Origin: Streptomyces anulatus
GTDB taxonomy: Bacteria; Actinomycetota; Actinomycetes; Streptomycetales; Streptomycetaceae
Length of the DNA stretch: 64,000 bases
Assembly: GCF_014650675.1 (NCBI RefSeq)
Contig: NZ_BMVK01000015.1
Coordinates: 62,001 to 126,000, forward strand
Direction: 5' to 3'
In this document: positions 31,238-39,770 of the stretch, piece after piece
Numbering within the stretch: the stretch's first letter is position 1
How the letters are laid out: the number at the start of each line of letters is the position of its first letter
The notes under the pieces: generated by a model
The model's database searches: none
Told to the model about the DNA's origin: nothing
The model's input: the letters and a program-made list of their open reading frames with translations, nothing else
Position numbers and translations under genes: made by a program

Positions 31238-32674
31238 ATGGCAACGGCGCCCAGCGTCTCGTACTCGATGACGGTCAGGCTGGAGGTGCCCGCGAGCGGC
31301 ACCGCGGTCTCTCAGCTCACCACGGCCGTGGAGTCCTCCGGGGGCTCGGTCACCGGCCTCGACGTGACCGCCTCGGGCCACGAGAAGCTGCGGATCGACG
31401 TCACCATCGCCGCCACCTCCACCTCGCACGCGGACGAGATCGTCGAAGGTCTGCGCGGCATCGAGGGTGTCACGCTGGGCAAGGTCTCCGACCGTACGTT
31501 CCTCATGCACCTCGGCGGCAAGATCGAGATGGCGTCCAAGCACCCCATCCGCAACCGTGACGACCTGTCGATGATCTACACCCCCGGCGTCGCCCGGGTC
31601 TGCATGGCCATCGCGGAGAACCCCGAGGACGCGCGCCGCCTCACCATCAAGCGCAACTCCGTCGCAGTTGTGACGGACGGCTCCGCGGTGCTCGGCCTCG
31701 GCAACATCGGCCCGATGGCCTCGCTGCCCGTCATGGAGGGCAAGGCGGCCCTCTTCAAGCGCTTCGCCGGCATCGACGCCTGGCCGATCTGCCTGGACAC
31801 CCAGGACACCGACGAGATCGTCGCGATCGTCAAGGCCATCGCCCCCGGCTTCGCGGGCATCAACCTGGAGGACATCTCCGCGCCGCGCTGCTTCGAGATC
31901 GAGGCCCGGCTGCGCGAGGCCCTCGACATCCCCGTCTTCCACGACGACCAGCACGGCACCGCGATCGTCGTGCTGGCCGCCCTCACCAACGCCCTGCGCG
32001 TGGTGGGCAAGAGCATCGGGGACGTACGGGTCGTCATGTCCGGTGCGGGAGCGGCCGGTACGGCCATCCTGAAGCTGCTCATCGCCGCCGGCGTCAAGCA
32101 CGCCGTCGTCGCCGACATCCACGGTGTGGTGCACGCCGGACGCGAGGACCTGGTCGCGGCCGACCCCGACTCCCCGCTGCGCTGGATCGCCGACAACACC
32201 AACCCCGAGGGCGTCACCGGCACCCTCAAGGAGGCCGTCGTCGGCGCCGACGTCTTCATCGGCGTCTCCGCCCCGAACGTGCTGAACGGCGACGACGTCG
32301 CCGCGATGGCGGACGGTGCGATCGTGTTCGCGCTCGCGAACCCGGACCCCGAGGTCGACCCCGCGATCGCCCGTCAGACGGCTGCGGTCGTCGCCACCGG
32401 CCGCTCGGACTTCCCCAACCAGATCAACAACGTGCTGGTCTTCCCGGGTGTTTTCCGGGGTCTGCTGGACGCTCAGTCCCGCACCGTCAACACGGAGATG
32501 ATGCTCGCCGCGGCCGGCGCCCTGGCCGACGTGGTCGCCGAGGACGAGGTCAACGCGAACTACATCATCCCCTCGGTCTTCAACGACAAGGTGGCGGGCG
32601 CGGTCGCCGGAGCCGTCCGGGCCGCCGCGAAGGCCGCCTCGGGCGCCGGAGCGACCCCCTCCGCATCCGTCTGA
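31238..32674 (+). CDS. NAD-dependent malic enzyme with N-terminal ACT domain
   Basis: Oxidative decarboxylation of malate to pyruvate. The 478-residue protein starts with an ACT regulatory domain (about 8-85), then the malic domain with the catalytic Tyr in SMIYTPGVA and Lys in LTIKRNSVAVVTDGSA, the metal site FHDDQHGTA, and the NAD domain with the Rossmann loop SGAGAAGTA. The ATG at 31238 has GAAGGAC 8 bases upstream; an in-frame ATG at 31199 would add 13 unconserved residues. The ACT domain implies control by an amino acid or similar ligand. S. coelicolor has the corresponding NAD enzyme beside hup (from memory). Confidence 0.93.
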   Translation: MATAPSVSYSMTVRLEVPASGTAVSQLTTAVESSGGSVTGLDVTASGHEKLRIDVTIAATSTSHADEIVEGLRGIEGVTLGKVSDRTFLMHLGGKIEMASKHPIRNRDDLSMIYTPGVARVCMAIAENPEDARRLTIKRNSVAVVTDGSAVLGLGNIGPMASLPVMEGKAALFKRFAGIDAWPICLDTQDTDEIVAIVKAIAPGFAGINLEDISAPRCFEIEARLREALDIPVFHDDQHGTAIVVLAALTNALRVVGKSIGDVRVVMSGAGAAGTAILKLLIAAGVKHAVVADIHGVVHAGREDLVAADPDSPLRWIADNTNPEGVTGTLKEAVVGADVFIGVSAPNVLNGDDVAAMADGAIVFALANPDPEVDPAIARQTAAVVATGRSDFPNQINNVLVFPGVFRGLLDAQSRTVNTEMMLAAAGALADVVAEDEVNANYIIPSVFNDKVAGAVAGAVRAAAKAASGAGATPSASV

Positions 32675-33050
32675 CCCCATCGTTTCGGGGATGTCCCGCG
32701 GGGTACCCGCGAGACACCCCGGGCCGCACCCGCCCGTGCCGTACGGCGCGTCGCGGGTCGCGGCGCCCCAAACGCCCCTTTAGGGTGGGCGGGCAGTGGG
32801 CCCTGCGGGGCCCGGCATCCGCTGCGGACCGCTCGGTCAAGTCGACGGAGCGTCACCACGAGCAAACCGTGGCGCTTTTCATTGACCCCGAAGGGTTCCG
32901 GATTGGCTTTCCCGCCGCTGGTGGGGGCAGGATGCGTAATCGGGCGAGAGGGTCTGACATCAGACCCGGGTCCGGGGACTGTCAGAGGGCCCTGGCAGCA
33001 TCGGCTTCGATCTCACGCCTCACAGGCAAGAAGAACACGGGAGTAACAAC
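32675..33050. other. 376-base non-coding region before hupA
   Basis: No convincing gene is seen on either strand. It must hold the hupA promoter and leader. A TTGACC hexamer lies at about 32883, and a perfect 8-bp-arm inverted repeat GGGTCTGA-CA-TCAGACCC lies at 32950-32967, about 85 bases before the HU start; it could be an operator or a leader hairpin. A GGGAG RBS precedes the HU ATG. Confidence 0.5.
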
Positions 33051-33332
33051 ATGAACCGCAGTGAGCTGGTGGCCGCCCTGGCCGACCGCGCCGAGGTGAC
33101 TCGCAAGGACGCCGACGCCGTGCTGGCCGCGCTCGCCGAGACCGTCGGTGAGATTGTCGCCAAGGGCGACGAGAAGGTCACCATCCCCGGCTTCCTGACC
33201 TTCGAGCGCACCCACCGTGCCGCTCGCACCGCTCGCAACCCGCAGACCGGCGACCCGATCAACATCCCCGCCGGCTACAGCGTGAAGGTCTCCGCGGGCT
33301 CGAAGCTCAAGGAAGCCGCCAAGGGTAAGTAA
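33051..33332 (+). CDS. hupA: nucleoid protein HU
   Basis: DNA-binding, nucleoid-compacting protein of 93 residues. The HU fold is complete: MNRSELVAALADRAEVTRKDAD at the start, the signature VTIPGFLTFERTHRAARTARNPQTGDPI covering the DNA-binding arm, and VSAGSKLKEA at the end. It lacks the long lysine-rich tail of the second Streptomyces HU (HupS), so it is the HupA type. It is monocistronic: a 376-base upstream region and a strong hairpin downstream. Confidence 0.96.
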   Translation: MNRSELVAALADRAEVTRKDADAVLAALAETVGEIVAKGDEKVTIPGFLTFERTHRAARTARNPQTGDPINIPAGYSVKVSAGSKLKEAAKGK

Positions 33333-33350
33333 CCCTCAACGGCGCAACAA

Positions 33351-33386
33351 GAGGGCGGCCACTCCCGACCAGGAGTGGCCGCCCTC
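33351..33386. terminator. terminator of hupA
   Basis: A perfect 15-bp hairpin (arms 33351-33365 and 33372-33386) with loop CGACCA starts 18 bases after the HU stop. Confidence 0.85.
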
Positions 33387-33542
33387 GCGCATGCCAGGGG
33401 CACATGCGCCCCGCAGGAGCCCCCGCACCATGCCCGGGGCAGCTGCGGGCCCCCGGGCCCACGCCCGGAGGGACGGCCCGCGGAACCACGCGTCCGCCCG
33501 GGGCGGCCACCGGCTCCCGCCGCACCCCCTTAGCCTTCCCGC

Positions 33543-34103
33543 ATGACCTCGGATGCCCTGCCGCCCATGGACGCGGATGCACGCCCGGTGGAATCCGGCC
33601 GGAGACGTACGGCCGTGCGTCTCACGGTGTGGCTCTGCCTCCTGGCAGCCGCGGCGATGCTCCTGGCCGCCCTTCTCGGCGCGTACGAGTGGTACCTGGC
33701 ACTGGCGTGCTGGCTGCTCGGCTTCGTGGCGGTTCCGGTCCGCCACGGCGTGACGGCGGGCCGGGAGATGATCCGGGAGGTGTGGCGGCTCCGCACCCGC
33801 GGCGTCCTGGTCGAGGGGCGCAGGCAGCCCTCGGGCGCCTACGAGTACACCGACCTCGACGGGCGGACCCACCGCCTCGTGGACAGCTACGCATCCGCGC
33901 AGCGGGTGGAGGTTCTCCACGATCCGGCGGCTGCCGGGCAAACGGCCCAGGTCGGCCGCCGCACCGCCGGCACGCTGGCCTTCGCCGTCCTCCTGCTCCT
34001 CCTGTCCCTCGCCATGGCCGCGGCGCTCGTGGTCATCGGACTGGCGGGGCCGCTCACCGCCCTGGGCGTCATCTCCCCCGGCATCTTCTCCGGCCTGCAC
34101 TGA
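33543..34103 (+). CDS. DUF3592-like membrane protein
   Basis: A 186-residue membrane protein. Two hydrophobic helices (about 27-62) precede a small beta-rich extracytoplasmic or cytoplasmic domain (about 75-140, with GVLVEGRRQPSGAYEYTDLDG and VEVLHDP), and a C-terminal helix (about 145-175). The pattern of a short beta domain describing a converted value, ending in YDP/HDP before the last helix, resembles DUF3592 proteins. No function is known. It stands alone between hupA and a convergent DUF2000 gene 31 bases away. Confidence 0.7.
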   Translation: MTSDALPPMDADARPVESGRRRTAVRLTVWLCLLAAAAMLLAALLGAYEWYLALACWLLGFVAVPVRHGVTAGREMIREVWRLRTRGVLVEGRRQPSGAYEYTDLDGRTHRLVDSYASAQRVEVLHDPAAAGQTAQVGRRTAGTLAFAVLLLLLSLAMAAALVVIGLAGPLTALGVISPGIFSGLH

Positions 34104-34134
34104 GCCCGGGGCGCTCCGCTCCGGCCCCTGGGGC

Positions 34135-34611
34135 TCAGGGGTGCATCCGTGCGCCCTTGAGCACCTTGTCCACGGCGTTGCGGGGCCCGTACACGGCGAG
34201 ACCCACCAGATCGAGCGCGTCCCGTCCCACCGCCCGTACGGCCGCCCGGTTGTCCCGGTCGTTCCCCGTGCCGAACAGGTCCGCGGTGAACACGGCCGTC
34301 GTCAGCGACCGGGACAGCGCCCTGGCGTGCGCGGCGGTCACCGTCTCCTTCGCCCCCTCGAAGACCAGCACGGGCTGCCGGAGCATCGGCAGATACGCGG
34401 TGGAGTCGGCGTCCTCGTAGGGTTCGCCGATCACCTCCGGCACCGCCGTCCCGAGGCCGCTGACCAGAAATGCGGTCACGTTCAGGCGCTGCCAGGACTC
34501 CAGGTCGTCACGGAGCAGCACCGCGACCTTCGTGTCGAAGCGGACGGGAGCGTTCCCGGCCGCCGCGGTCCCGCTCTCGGTCCCGCTCTCGGTCTCGTAC
34601 GTGTTTCTCAT
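34135..34611 (-). CDS. DUF2000 family protein
   Basis: A 158-residue cytoplasmic protein of the DUF2000 family (peptidyl-tRNA-hydrolase-II-like fold). Recognisable segments are RFDTKVAVLLRDDLESWQRLNVTAFLVSG near the start, PVLVFEG in the centre and LVGLAVYGPRNAVDKVLKG at the end. It is divergent from an AraC regulator with 49 bases between them; DUF2000 genes are often paired with AraC regulators. The biochemical role is not known. Confidence 0.88.
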   Translation of the reverse strand: MRNTYETESGTESGTAAAGNAPVRFDTKVAVLLRDDLESWQRLNVTAFLVSGLGTAVPEVIGEPYEDADSTAYLPMLRQPVLVFEGAKETVTAAHARALSRSLTTAVFTADLFGTGNDRDNRAAVRAVGRDALDLVGLAVYGPRNAVDKVLKGARMHP

Positions 34612-34660
34612 GGTTCGAGACTGGCCGGTGGACCCGGGCGGGGTCTTGTACGTTCTTGGC

Positions 34661-35491
34661 GTGGTGCCACGGTGGGAGATCCAGGATGTCGCGGCCTGGC
34701 GTCCGGCCGTCGCCGGTGTCGTGGAGGTCTTCCACGCCCGCTTCACCGAGCACGCCTACCCCATGCACGTGCACGACGCCTGGACGCTCCTGATCGTCGA
34801 CGACGGCGCCGTCCGCTACGACCTGGACCGCCACGAGCGCTCCACCCCGGACGGCACGGTGAGCCTGCTGCCGCCCGGCGTCCCGCACAACGGCTCTCCC
34901 GCGACCTCCGACGGCTTCCGCAAACGGGTGCTCTATCTGGACATGACGCAGCTCGACGCGAGCCTCGTCGGACCCGCCGTGGACACCCCCGACCTCGCCG
35001 ACCCGCTGCTGCGCACCCGCGTCGGCCGGCTGCACACCGCTCTCGCGGACCCGGGCGACGCGTTCGAGGCGGAGAGCCGTCTGGCGTTCGTCGGCGAGCG
35101 GCTGCGGGGGCACCTGCGCCCCGGGGACCTCCCGGCGGGCCCGGCGCCCGGCCGGGGCGTCGCACGGGATCTGCGCGAGCTCCTCGACGAGCGGCTGCGG
35201 GAGGGCGTCACCCTGGCCGAGGCCGCCCGGCTGGTCCACGCGCACCCCACCCATCTCGTCCGGGCCTTCAGCGCGGCCTACGCCATCGCGCCGCACCAGT
35301 ACGTGACGTCCCGCCGGGTCGACCGGGCCCGCCGGCTGCTGCTCGACGGGATGCCGCCGGGCGAGGCTGCGGCCGCCGTCGGCTTCCACGACCAGTCCCA
35401 CCTCACCCGGCACTTCAGGCGGATCACCGGCACCACCCCGGGCCGCTATGCCCGCCATGCCCGCTCTCACGGCCTTCAGGGGCCCTTCTGA
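34661..35491 (+). CDS. AraC-family transcriptional regulator
   Basis: A 276-residue regulator with an N-terminal cupin (HVHDAWTLLIVDDGAVRYDLD, PPGVPHNG) and a C-terminal AraC DNA-binding region (LAEAARLVHAHPTHLVRAFSAAYAIAPHQYVTSRR, then AAAVGFHDQSHLTRHFRR). GTG at 34661 gives a start at VPRWEI after one codon; GTG 34664 and an upstream ATG at 34610 overlapping the divergent gene start are alternatives. The partner DUF2000 gene is the likely target. A hairpin follows the stop. Confidence 0.85.
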   Translation: MVPRWEIQDVAAWRPAVAGVVEVFHARFTEHAYPMHVHDAWTLLIVDDGAVRYDLDRHERSTPDGTVSLLPPGVPHNGSPATSDGFRKRVLYLDMTQLDASLVGPAVDTPDLADPLLRTRVGRLHTALADPGDAFEAESRLAFVGERLRGHLRPGDLPAGPAPGRGVARDLRELLDERLREGVTLAEAARLVHAHPTHLVRAFSAAYAIAPHQYVTSRRVDRARRLLLDGMPPGEAAAAVGFHDQSHLTRHFRRITGTTPGRYARHARSHGLQGPF

Positions 35492-35500
35492 CGCCCGACA

Positions 35501-35542
35501 GCCCGCCGCCCCGGCTCCGAGACCGGAACCGGGGCGGCGGGC
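35501..35542. terminator. hairpin between AraC and murA genes
   Basis: A 19-bp inverted repeat with one mismatch (arms 35501-35519 and 35524-35542) and a four-base loop lies 9 bases after the AraC stop. It separates it from the convergent murA gene. Confidence 0.75.
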
Positions 35543-35618
35543 CGCTCACGCGGGAACTGCGCGGTGCGCAGTGCTGTGTGCGGCAGCACTGTGCGGCCTT
35601 GACGGCGCACGTGGACGG

Positions 35619-36959
35619 TCAGACGAGCGAACCGCCCGGCAGTTCGACCTTCGCGCCGAGCTTCTCCAGCTTCTCCATGAAGTTCTCGTAACCGCGGTTG
35701 ATCAGGTCGATGCCGTGCACCCGGGAGGTGCCCTGCGCCGCCAGCGCCGCGATCAGGTACGAGAAGCCGCCCCGGAGGTCCGGGATGACCAGGTCGGCGC
35801 CCTGGAGCTTCGTCGGTCCGGAGACGACCGCCGAGTGCAGGAAGTTGCGCTGGCCGAAGCGGCAGTCCGAGCCGCCGAGGCACTCGCGGTACAGCTGGAT
35901 GTGCGCGCCCATCTGGTTGAGCGCGGAGGTGAAGCCGAGCCGCGACTCGTACACCGTCTCGTGGACGATCGACAGGCCCGCGGCCTGCGTCAGCGCGACC
36001 ACGAGCGGCTGCTGCCAGTCCGTCTGGAAGCCGGGGTGCACGTCCGTCTCCAGGGCGATGGCGTTCAGCGCGCCGCCCGGGTGCCAGAAGCGGATGCCCT
36101 CGTCGTCGATCTCGAAGGCGCCGCCGACCCGGCGGAAGGTGTTCAGGAAGGTCATCATCGAGCGCTGCTGGGCGCCGCGCACATAGATGTTGCCCTCGGT
36201 CGCCAGCGCCGCCGACGCCCAGGAAGCCGCTTCCAGGCGGTCCGGGATCGCCCGGTGGGTGTATCCGTCGAGCTTGTCGACACCGGTGATCCGGATGGTC
36301 CGGTCGGTGTCCATGGAGATGATCGCGCCCATCTTCTGCAGTACGCAGATGAGGTCCTCGATCTCCGGCTCGACGGCCGCGTTGGACAGCTCGGTGACGC
36401 CCTCGGCGAGGACGGCGGTGAGCAGCACCTGCTCGGTGGAGCCCACCGACGGGTACGGCAGCCGGATCTTGGTGCCGCGCAGCCGCTGCGGGGCTTCCAG
36501 ATACTGGCCGTCCGCCCGCTTCTCGATGGTCGCGCCGAACTGGCGCAGCACCTCGAAGTGGAAGTCGATCGGCCGGCCGCCGATGTCGCAGCCGCCCAGG
36601 CCCGGGATGAAGGCGTGGCCGAGGCGGTGCAGCAGCGGGCCGCAGAACAGGATCGGGATGCGCGACGACCCCGCGTGGGCATCGATGTCGGCGACGTTCG
36701 CCGACTCGACGTGCGAGGGGTCGAGGATCAGTTCGCCCGGCTCGTCGCCGGGGCGGACGGTGACGCCGTGGAGCTGGAGGAGCCCCCGGACCACCCGTAC
36801 GTCACGGATGTCGGGAACATTGCGGAGGCGGCTGGGCCCGCTGCCGAGCAGCGCGGCGACCATGGCCTTCGGCACCAGGTTCTTGGCGCCTCGGACGCGG
36901 ATCTCGCCCTCCAGCGGGGTTCCGCCGTGGACAAGCAGGACATCGTCTGTGCCGGTCAT
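35619..36959 (-). CDS. murA: UDP-N-acetylglucosamine 1-carboxyvinyltransferase MurA
   Basis: First committed step of peptidoglycan synthesis: transfer of enolpyruvate from PEP to UDP-GlcNAc. The 446-residue protein has GGTPLEGEIRVRGAKNLVPKAMVAALL at the N-terminus and the active-site loop GGCDIGGRPIDFH with the catalytic cysteine (Cys124). Mycobacteria carry Asp here and are fosfomycin resistant; the Cys predicts a fosfomycin-sensitive enzyme. The start at 36959 (MTGTDDV) is consistent with family length; longer in-frame starts run into the upstream non-coding region. It is convergent with the AraC gene. Confidence 0.96.
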   Translation of the reverse strand: MTGTDDVLLVHGGTPLEGEIRVRGAKNLVPKAMVAALLGSGPSRLRNVPDIRDVRVVRGLLQLHGVTVRPGDEPGELILDPSHVESANVADIDAHAGSSRIPILFCGPLLHRLGHAFIPGLGGCDIGGRPIDFHFEVLRQFGATIEKRADGQYLEAPQRLRGTKIRLPYPSVGSTEQVLLTAVLAEGVTELSNAAVEPEIEDLICVLQKMGAIISMDTDRTIRITGVDKLDGYTHRAIPDRLEAASWASAALATEGNIYVRGAQQRSMMTFLNTFRRVGGAFEIDDEGIRFWHPGGALNAIALETDVHPGFQTDWQQPLVVALTQAAGLSIVHETVYESRLGFTSALNQMGAHIQLYRECLGGSDCRFGQRNFLHSAVVSGPTKLQGADLVIPDLRGGFSYLIAALAAQGTSRVHGIDLINRGYENFMEKLEKLGAKVELPGGSLV

Positions 36960-37017
36960 GTATCTCGCGTTCCGGAGTGGTCGGGCAGGGGGCCAACGAA
37001 AAGGGTAATGGCCTCCT

Positions 37018-37045
37018 ACCCCCCTTCCGTAAGGCGAAGGGGGGT
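37018..37045. other. inverted repeat upstream of murA
   Basis: A perfect 10-bp inverted repeat (ACCCCCCTTC / GAAGGGGGGT) with an 8-base loop lies 59 bases upstream of the murA start in the 287-base gap shared with the divergent yqgE gene. It may be a leader hairpin or operator; nothing else is recognisable in this gap. Confidence 0.35.
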
Positions 37046-37246
37046 GTACGAACGTCATGAATCCGCCACAACACCCTCCGCGCATCCGATCTTGCGGAGG
37101 GTTACCGTCCGGATGGCCCACCCCACCACCGCCCGACGGTGCGCTCCCCGTGCCTCCGTGCGCCCTGAGCTGCGCTCGCTCTCCTGAGGGCGGCATCACG
37201 GTCACTCACCCCCCGTGAAGGGTGAAGATGCGGGATCATTCCTGCC

Positions 37247-37807
37247 ATGACGGAGGTGTCCTCGCTCACAGGGCGGCTGCTCGTGGCCGCACCCGCCCTC
37301 ACGGACCCGAATTTCGACCGGGCGGTGGTGCTGCTCCTCGACCACGACGAGGAGGGCTCCCTCGGCGTGGTCCTCAACCGCCCGACCCCGGTCGGCGTCG
37401 GGGACATCCTCGCGTCCTGGGCCGCCCTGACCGGCGAGCCGGACGTGGTCTTCCAGGGCGGCCCGGTCTCGCTCGACTCGGCGCTCGGGGTGGCGGTGAT
37501 CCCCGGCGACGAGGGCCCGCTCGGCTGGCGGCGGGTGCACGGGGCGATCGGCCTGGTCGACCTGGAGACCCCGCCCGAGCTGCTCGGCCCCGCCCTCGGT
37601 TCGCTGCGGATCTTCGCCGGATACGCGGGCTGGGGCCCCGGTCAACTGGAGGGCGAGCTGAACGAGGGCGCGTGGTACGTGGTCGAGTCGGAGCCCGGCG
37701 ACGTCTCGTCCCCGAGCCCCGAACGGCTCTGGCGCGCGGTGCTCCGCCGTCAGCGCAGCGAGCTGGCGATGATCGCCACGTATCCGGACGACCCTTCGCT
37801 CAACTGA
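37247..37807 (+). CDS. YqgE/AlgH family protein (UPF0301)
   Basis: A 186-residue protein of the YqgE/AlgH family. The family segments are plain: SLTGRLLVAAPALTDPNFDRAVVLLLDHDEEGSLGVVLNRP at the start, VFQGGPV and RIFAGYAGWGPGQLEGELNEGAWYV in the second half. Function is unknown; the family is widespread in bacteria. It is divergent from murA and is followed by imperfect CG-rich direct repeats (37800-37905) before the DUF3039 gene. Confidence 0.93.
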   Translation: MTEVSSLTGRLLVAAPALTDPNFDRAVVLLLDHDEEGSLGVVLNRPTPVGVGDILASWAALTGEPDVVFQGGPVSLDSALGVAVIPGDEGPLGWRRVHGAIGLVDLETPPELLGPALGSLRIFAGYAGWGPGQLEGELNEGAWYVVESEPGDVSSPSPERLWRAVLRRQRSELAMIATYPDDPSLN

Positions 37808-37927
37808 GCGACGAACCGTCGCTCGGCCGGGGGGCGCCCCGTCGTTCAGCTGGGGGACGAACCTCCGCTCGACCGGGGTGACCCTTCCCTCAACCGGAGG
37901 CCGCCTCTTTCAGTACCCTTGGCGGTT

Positions 37928-38224
37928 ATGAGCACTCTTGAGCCCGATCGCGGGGCAGGTACGGGGACCCTCGTCGAGCCGACGCCGCAGGTGTCGAGGG
38001 GCGACGGCGACCACGAGCGCTACGCCCATTACGTCCAGAAGGACAAGATCATGGCGAGTGCCCTGGAGGGCACTCCCGTGGTCGCGCTGTGCGGGAAGGT
38101 CTGGGTGCCGGGGCGCGACCCCAAGAAGTACCCGGTCTGTCCCATGTGCAAGGAGATCTACGAGTCCATGGGCGCCGGTGGCGACAAGGACAAGGGCAAG
38201 GGCGGCGGCAAGGACAAGAAGTAG
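37928..38224 (+). CDS. DUF3039 small zinc-binding protein
   Basis: A 98-residue actinobacterial protein with one CxxC pair in CPMC and another cysteine in VALCGKVW, as in DUF3039. The central part (HYVQKDKIMASALEGTPVVALCGKVWVPGRDPKKYPVCPMCKEIY) is the conserved core; the lysine/glycine-rich tail is variable. The start is the ATG before STLEPDRG. A strong terminator follows. Function is unknown. Confidence 0.88.
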   Translation: MSTLEPDRGAGTGTLVEPTPQVSRGDGDHERYAHYVQKDKIMASALEGTPVVALCGKVWVPGRDPKKYPVCPMCKEIYESMGAGGDKDKGKGGGKDKK

Positions 38225-38245
38225 GTCCGGACCTCACCTGCTGTC

Positions 38246-38285
38246 AGGCCCCCGGGGCGTGCGACACCGCACGCCCCGGGGGCCT
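38246..38285. terminator. terminator of the DUF3039 gene
   Basis: A perfect 17-bp hairpin (arms 38246-38262 and 38269-38285) with loop GACACC begins 22 bases after the stop and is followed by TTCGCTT. Confidence 0.85.
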
Positions 38286-38352
38286 TTCGCTTGCCCGGTC
38301 ACTCATGGTGACCGTTCGGTCGCGTTGCACGGGCTGCATCCGCTGGTCACAG

Positions 38353-38368
38353 AGTGGTCGAGACCACT
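38353..38368. promoter_or_regulatory. DasR-responsive element (dre)
   Basis: AGTGGTCGAGACCACT is a near-perfect 16-bp palindrome matching the dre consensus A(C/G)TGGTCTAGACCA(C/G)T at 15 of 16 positions. It lies 95 bases before the sugar-binding protein gene. DasR is the GntR regulator of N-acetylglucosamine and chitin use in Streptomyces, so the transporter-hexosaminidase operon is predicted to be induced by aminosugar phosphates. Confidence 0.8.
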
Positions 38369-38423
38369 TGTCGTCGCCGGGGCGCGGATCTACTCTCCTG
38401 CCAGTTGTGCAGAACGAAACGCA

Positions 38424-38442
38424 CGTTGCACATGATGCAACG
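38424..38442. promoter_or_regulatory. second operator-like palindrome (CGTTGCA-N5-TGCAACG)
   Basis: A perfect 7-bp inverted repeat with a five-base spacer lies 21 bases before the sugar-binding protein start. The TTGCA half-sites resemble LacI/GalR-type operators of Streptomyces sugar operons. Its closeness to the start suggests repression by a second regulator; none is encoded nearby. Confidence 0.5.
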
Positions 38443-38463
38443 CATGACCGGTAGGGGTTCCGG

Positions 38464-39768
38464 ATGAAGCTTTCTGCCCGAATTGCCGCCCCGGCTGCGG
38501 CGCTTGTGCTGGCCGGCCTCACCGCCACCGCCTGCGCGCCGCAGACCTCCGACACCAGTGCGAAGGGTGACGAGAAGAGCGGCACGCTCCGTGTCTGGCT
38601 CTTCCAGGAGGTCGGCAACAAGCCCAAGGAGGAGGTCGTCGACACGGCCGTCGCCGAGTTCGAGAAGGCCCACAAGGGCGCGAAGGTCGAGGTCGAGTAC
38701 ATACCGGTCGACACCCGCGCGCAGCGGATCAAGGCCGCGTTCAACGACCCCAAGAGCGCCCCGGACCTCATCGAGTACGGCAACTCCGACACCGCCGGAT
38801 ACGTCAAGGACGGCGGACTCGCGGACATCACCGAGGAGTTCGGCGCCTGGGACGAGGCCAAGGACACCGACCCGATCGCCAAGCAGTCCGTCACCGTCGG
38901 CGACAAGGTCTACGGCGCGCCCTTCTTCGTCGGCGTCCGGGCCCTCTACTACCGCACCGACGTCTTCAAGGACCTCGGCATCGAGGCCCCCAAGTCCCAG
39001 GCCGAGCTGATCTCCACCGCCAAGAAGATCCGCAAGGCGAAGCCCGACCTCTACGGCCTCGCGGTCGGCGGCGCGTACACCTACGGCGCGATGCCCTTCA
39101 TCTGGGCCAACGGCGGCGAACTCGCGGGCGAGACCGACGGGGCGTACAAGTCCGGCATCAACAGCGAGAAGTCCCGCAAGGGCATCGAGGCCTACACCTC
39201 CCTCTTCGGCGACGACAACTGCCCGGCCGCCAAGTGCGCCTCCATGGGCGGCAACGCCACCGTGACCGCCTTCGCCTCCGGCAAGGCCGCCATGGCCATC
39301 GGCGGCGACTTCAGCCACGCGGCCGTCGAGGCGGGCGCGGTCAAGGGCAAGTACGCCGTCGTCCCGCTGCCCGGCGTCGCCAAGGACTCCATCGCCCCCG
39401 CCTTCGCGGGCGGCAACAACCTCGGCGTCCTCAAGAGCAGTTCGCACCGCACCCTCGCCGTCGACCTGATGAAGTCGCTCAGCGGCAAGAAGACCCAGGC
39501 CGCGATGTTCGACGCGATGGGCTTCCTGCCCACCTACACCGACGTCCTGGACAACGCCGCGAAGAAGGAGCCCTTCGTCGCCCCGTTCGTCCAGACCCTG
39601 GGCGCGGGCGCCAAGTTCGTCCCCGCCTCGCCCGCCTGGGGCCAGATCGACGCCTCGCTGATCCTGCCGACGATGTTCCAGGAGATCGTCTCCGGCCGTA
39701 AGGACGTGGCCCAGGCCTCGGACGACGCGGCGAAGAAGATGGACACGGCCTTCACCGACGCGGGCTGA
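38464..39768 (+). CDS. sugar ABC transporter substrate-binding lipoprotein
   Basis: Extracellular family-1 solute-binding protein, 434 residues. The signal peptide ends in a lipobox with Cys24 (LTATAC). The fold segments GTLRVWLFQEVGNK, PDLIEYGNSD and GGNNLGVLKSS are typical for CUT1 sugar binders. Two cysteines (CPAAKC, about 256-261) may form a disulfide. The operon contains two permeases and a GH20 hexosaminidase and lies behind a DasR box, so a GlcNAc-oligosaccharide (for example chitobiose or a peptidoglycan or glycan fragment) is the probable ligand. Confidence 0.92.
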   Translation: MKLSARIAAPAAALVLAGLTATACAPQTSDTSAKGDEKSGTLRVWLFQEVGNKPKEEVVDTAVAEFEKAHKGAKVEVEYIPVDTRAQRIKAAFNDPKSAPDLIEYGNSDTAGYVKDGGLADITEEFGAWDEAKDTDPIAKQSVTVGDKVYGAPFFVGVRALYYRTDVFKDLGIEAPKSQAELISTAKKIRKAKPDLYGLAVGGAYTYGAMPFIWANGGELAGETDGAYKSGINSEKSRKGIEAYTSLFGDDNCPAAKCASMGGNATVTAFASGKAAMAIGGDFSHAAVEAGAVKGKYAVVPLPGVAKDSIAPAFAGGNNLGVLKSSSHRTLAVDLMKSLSGKKTQAAMFDAMGFLPTYTDVLDNAAKKEPFVAPFVQTLGAGAKFVPASPAWGQIDASLILPTMFQEIVSGRKDVAQASDDAAKKMDTAFTDAG

Positions 39769-39770
39769 CG

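Noticed and set aside
32950..32967. Riboswitch in the hupA leader
   Set aside because: There is only a simple short inverted repeat; no conserved multi-helix aptamer or expression platform could be drawn.
37800..37905. Imperfect direct repeats (ACGAACC-TCGCTCG-like) after the yqgE gene
   Set aside because: They are short, GC-rich and degenerate, without symmetry or a link to a known element.
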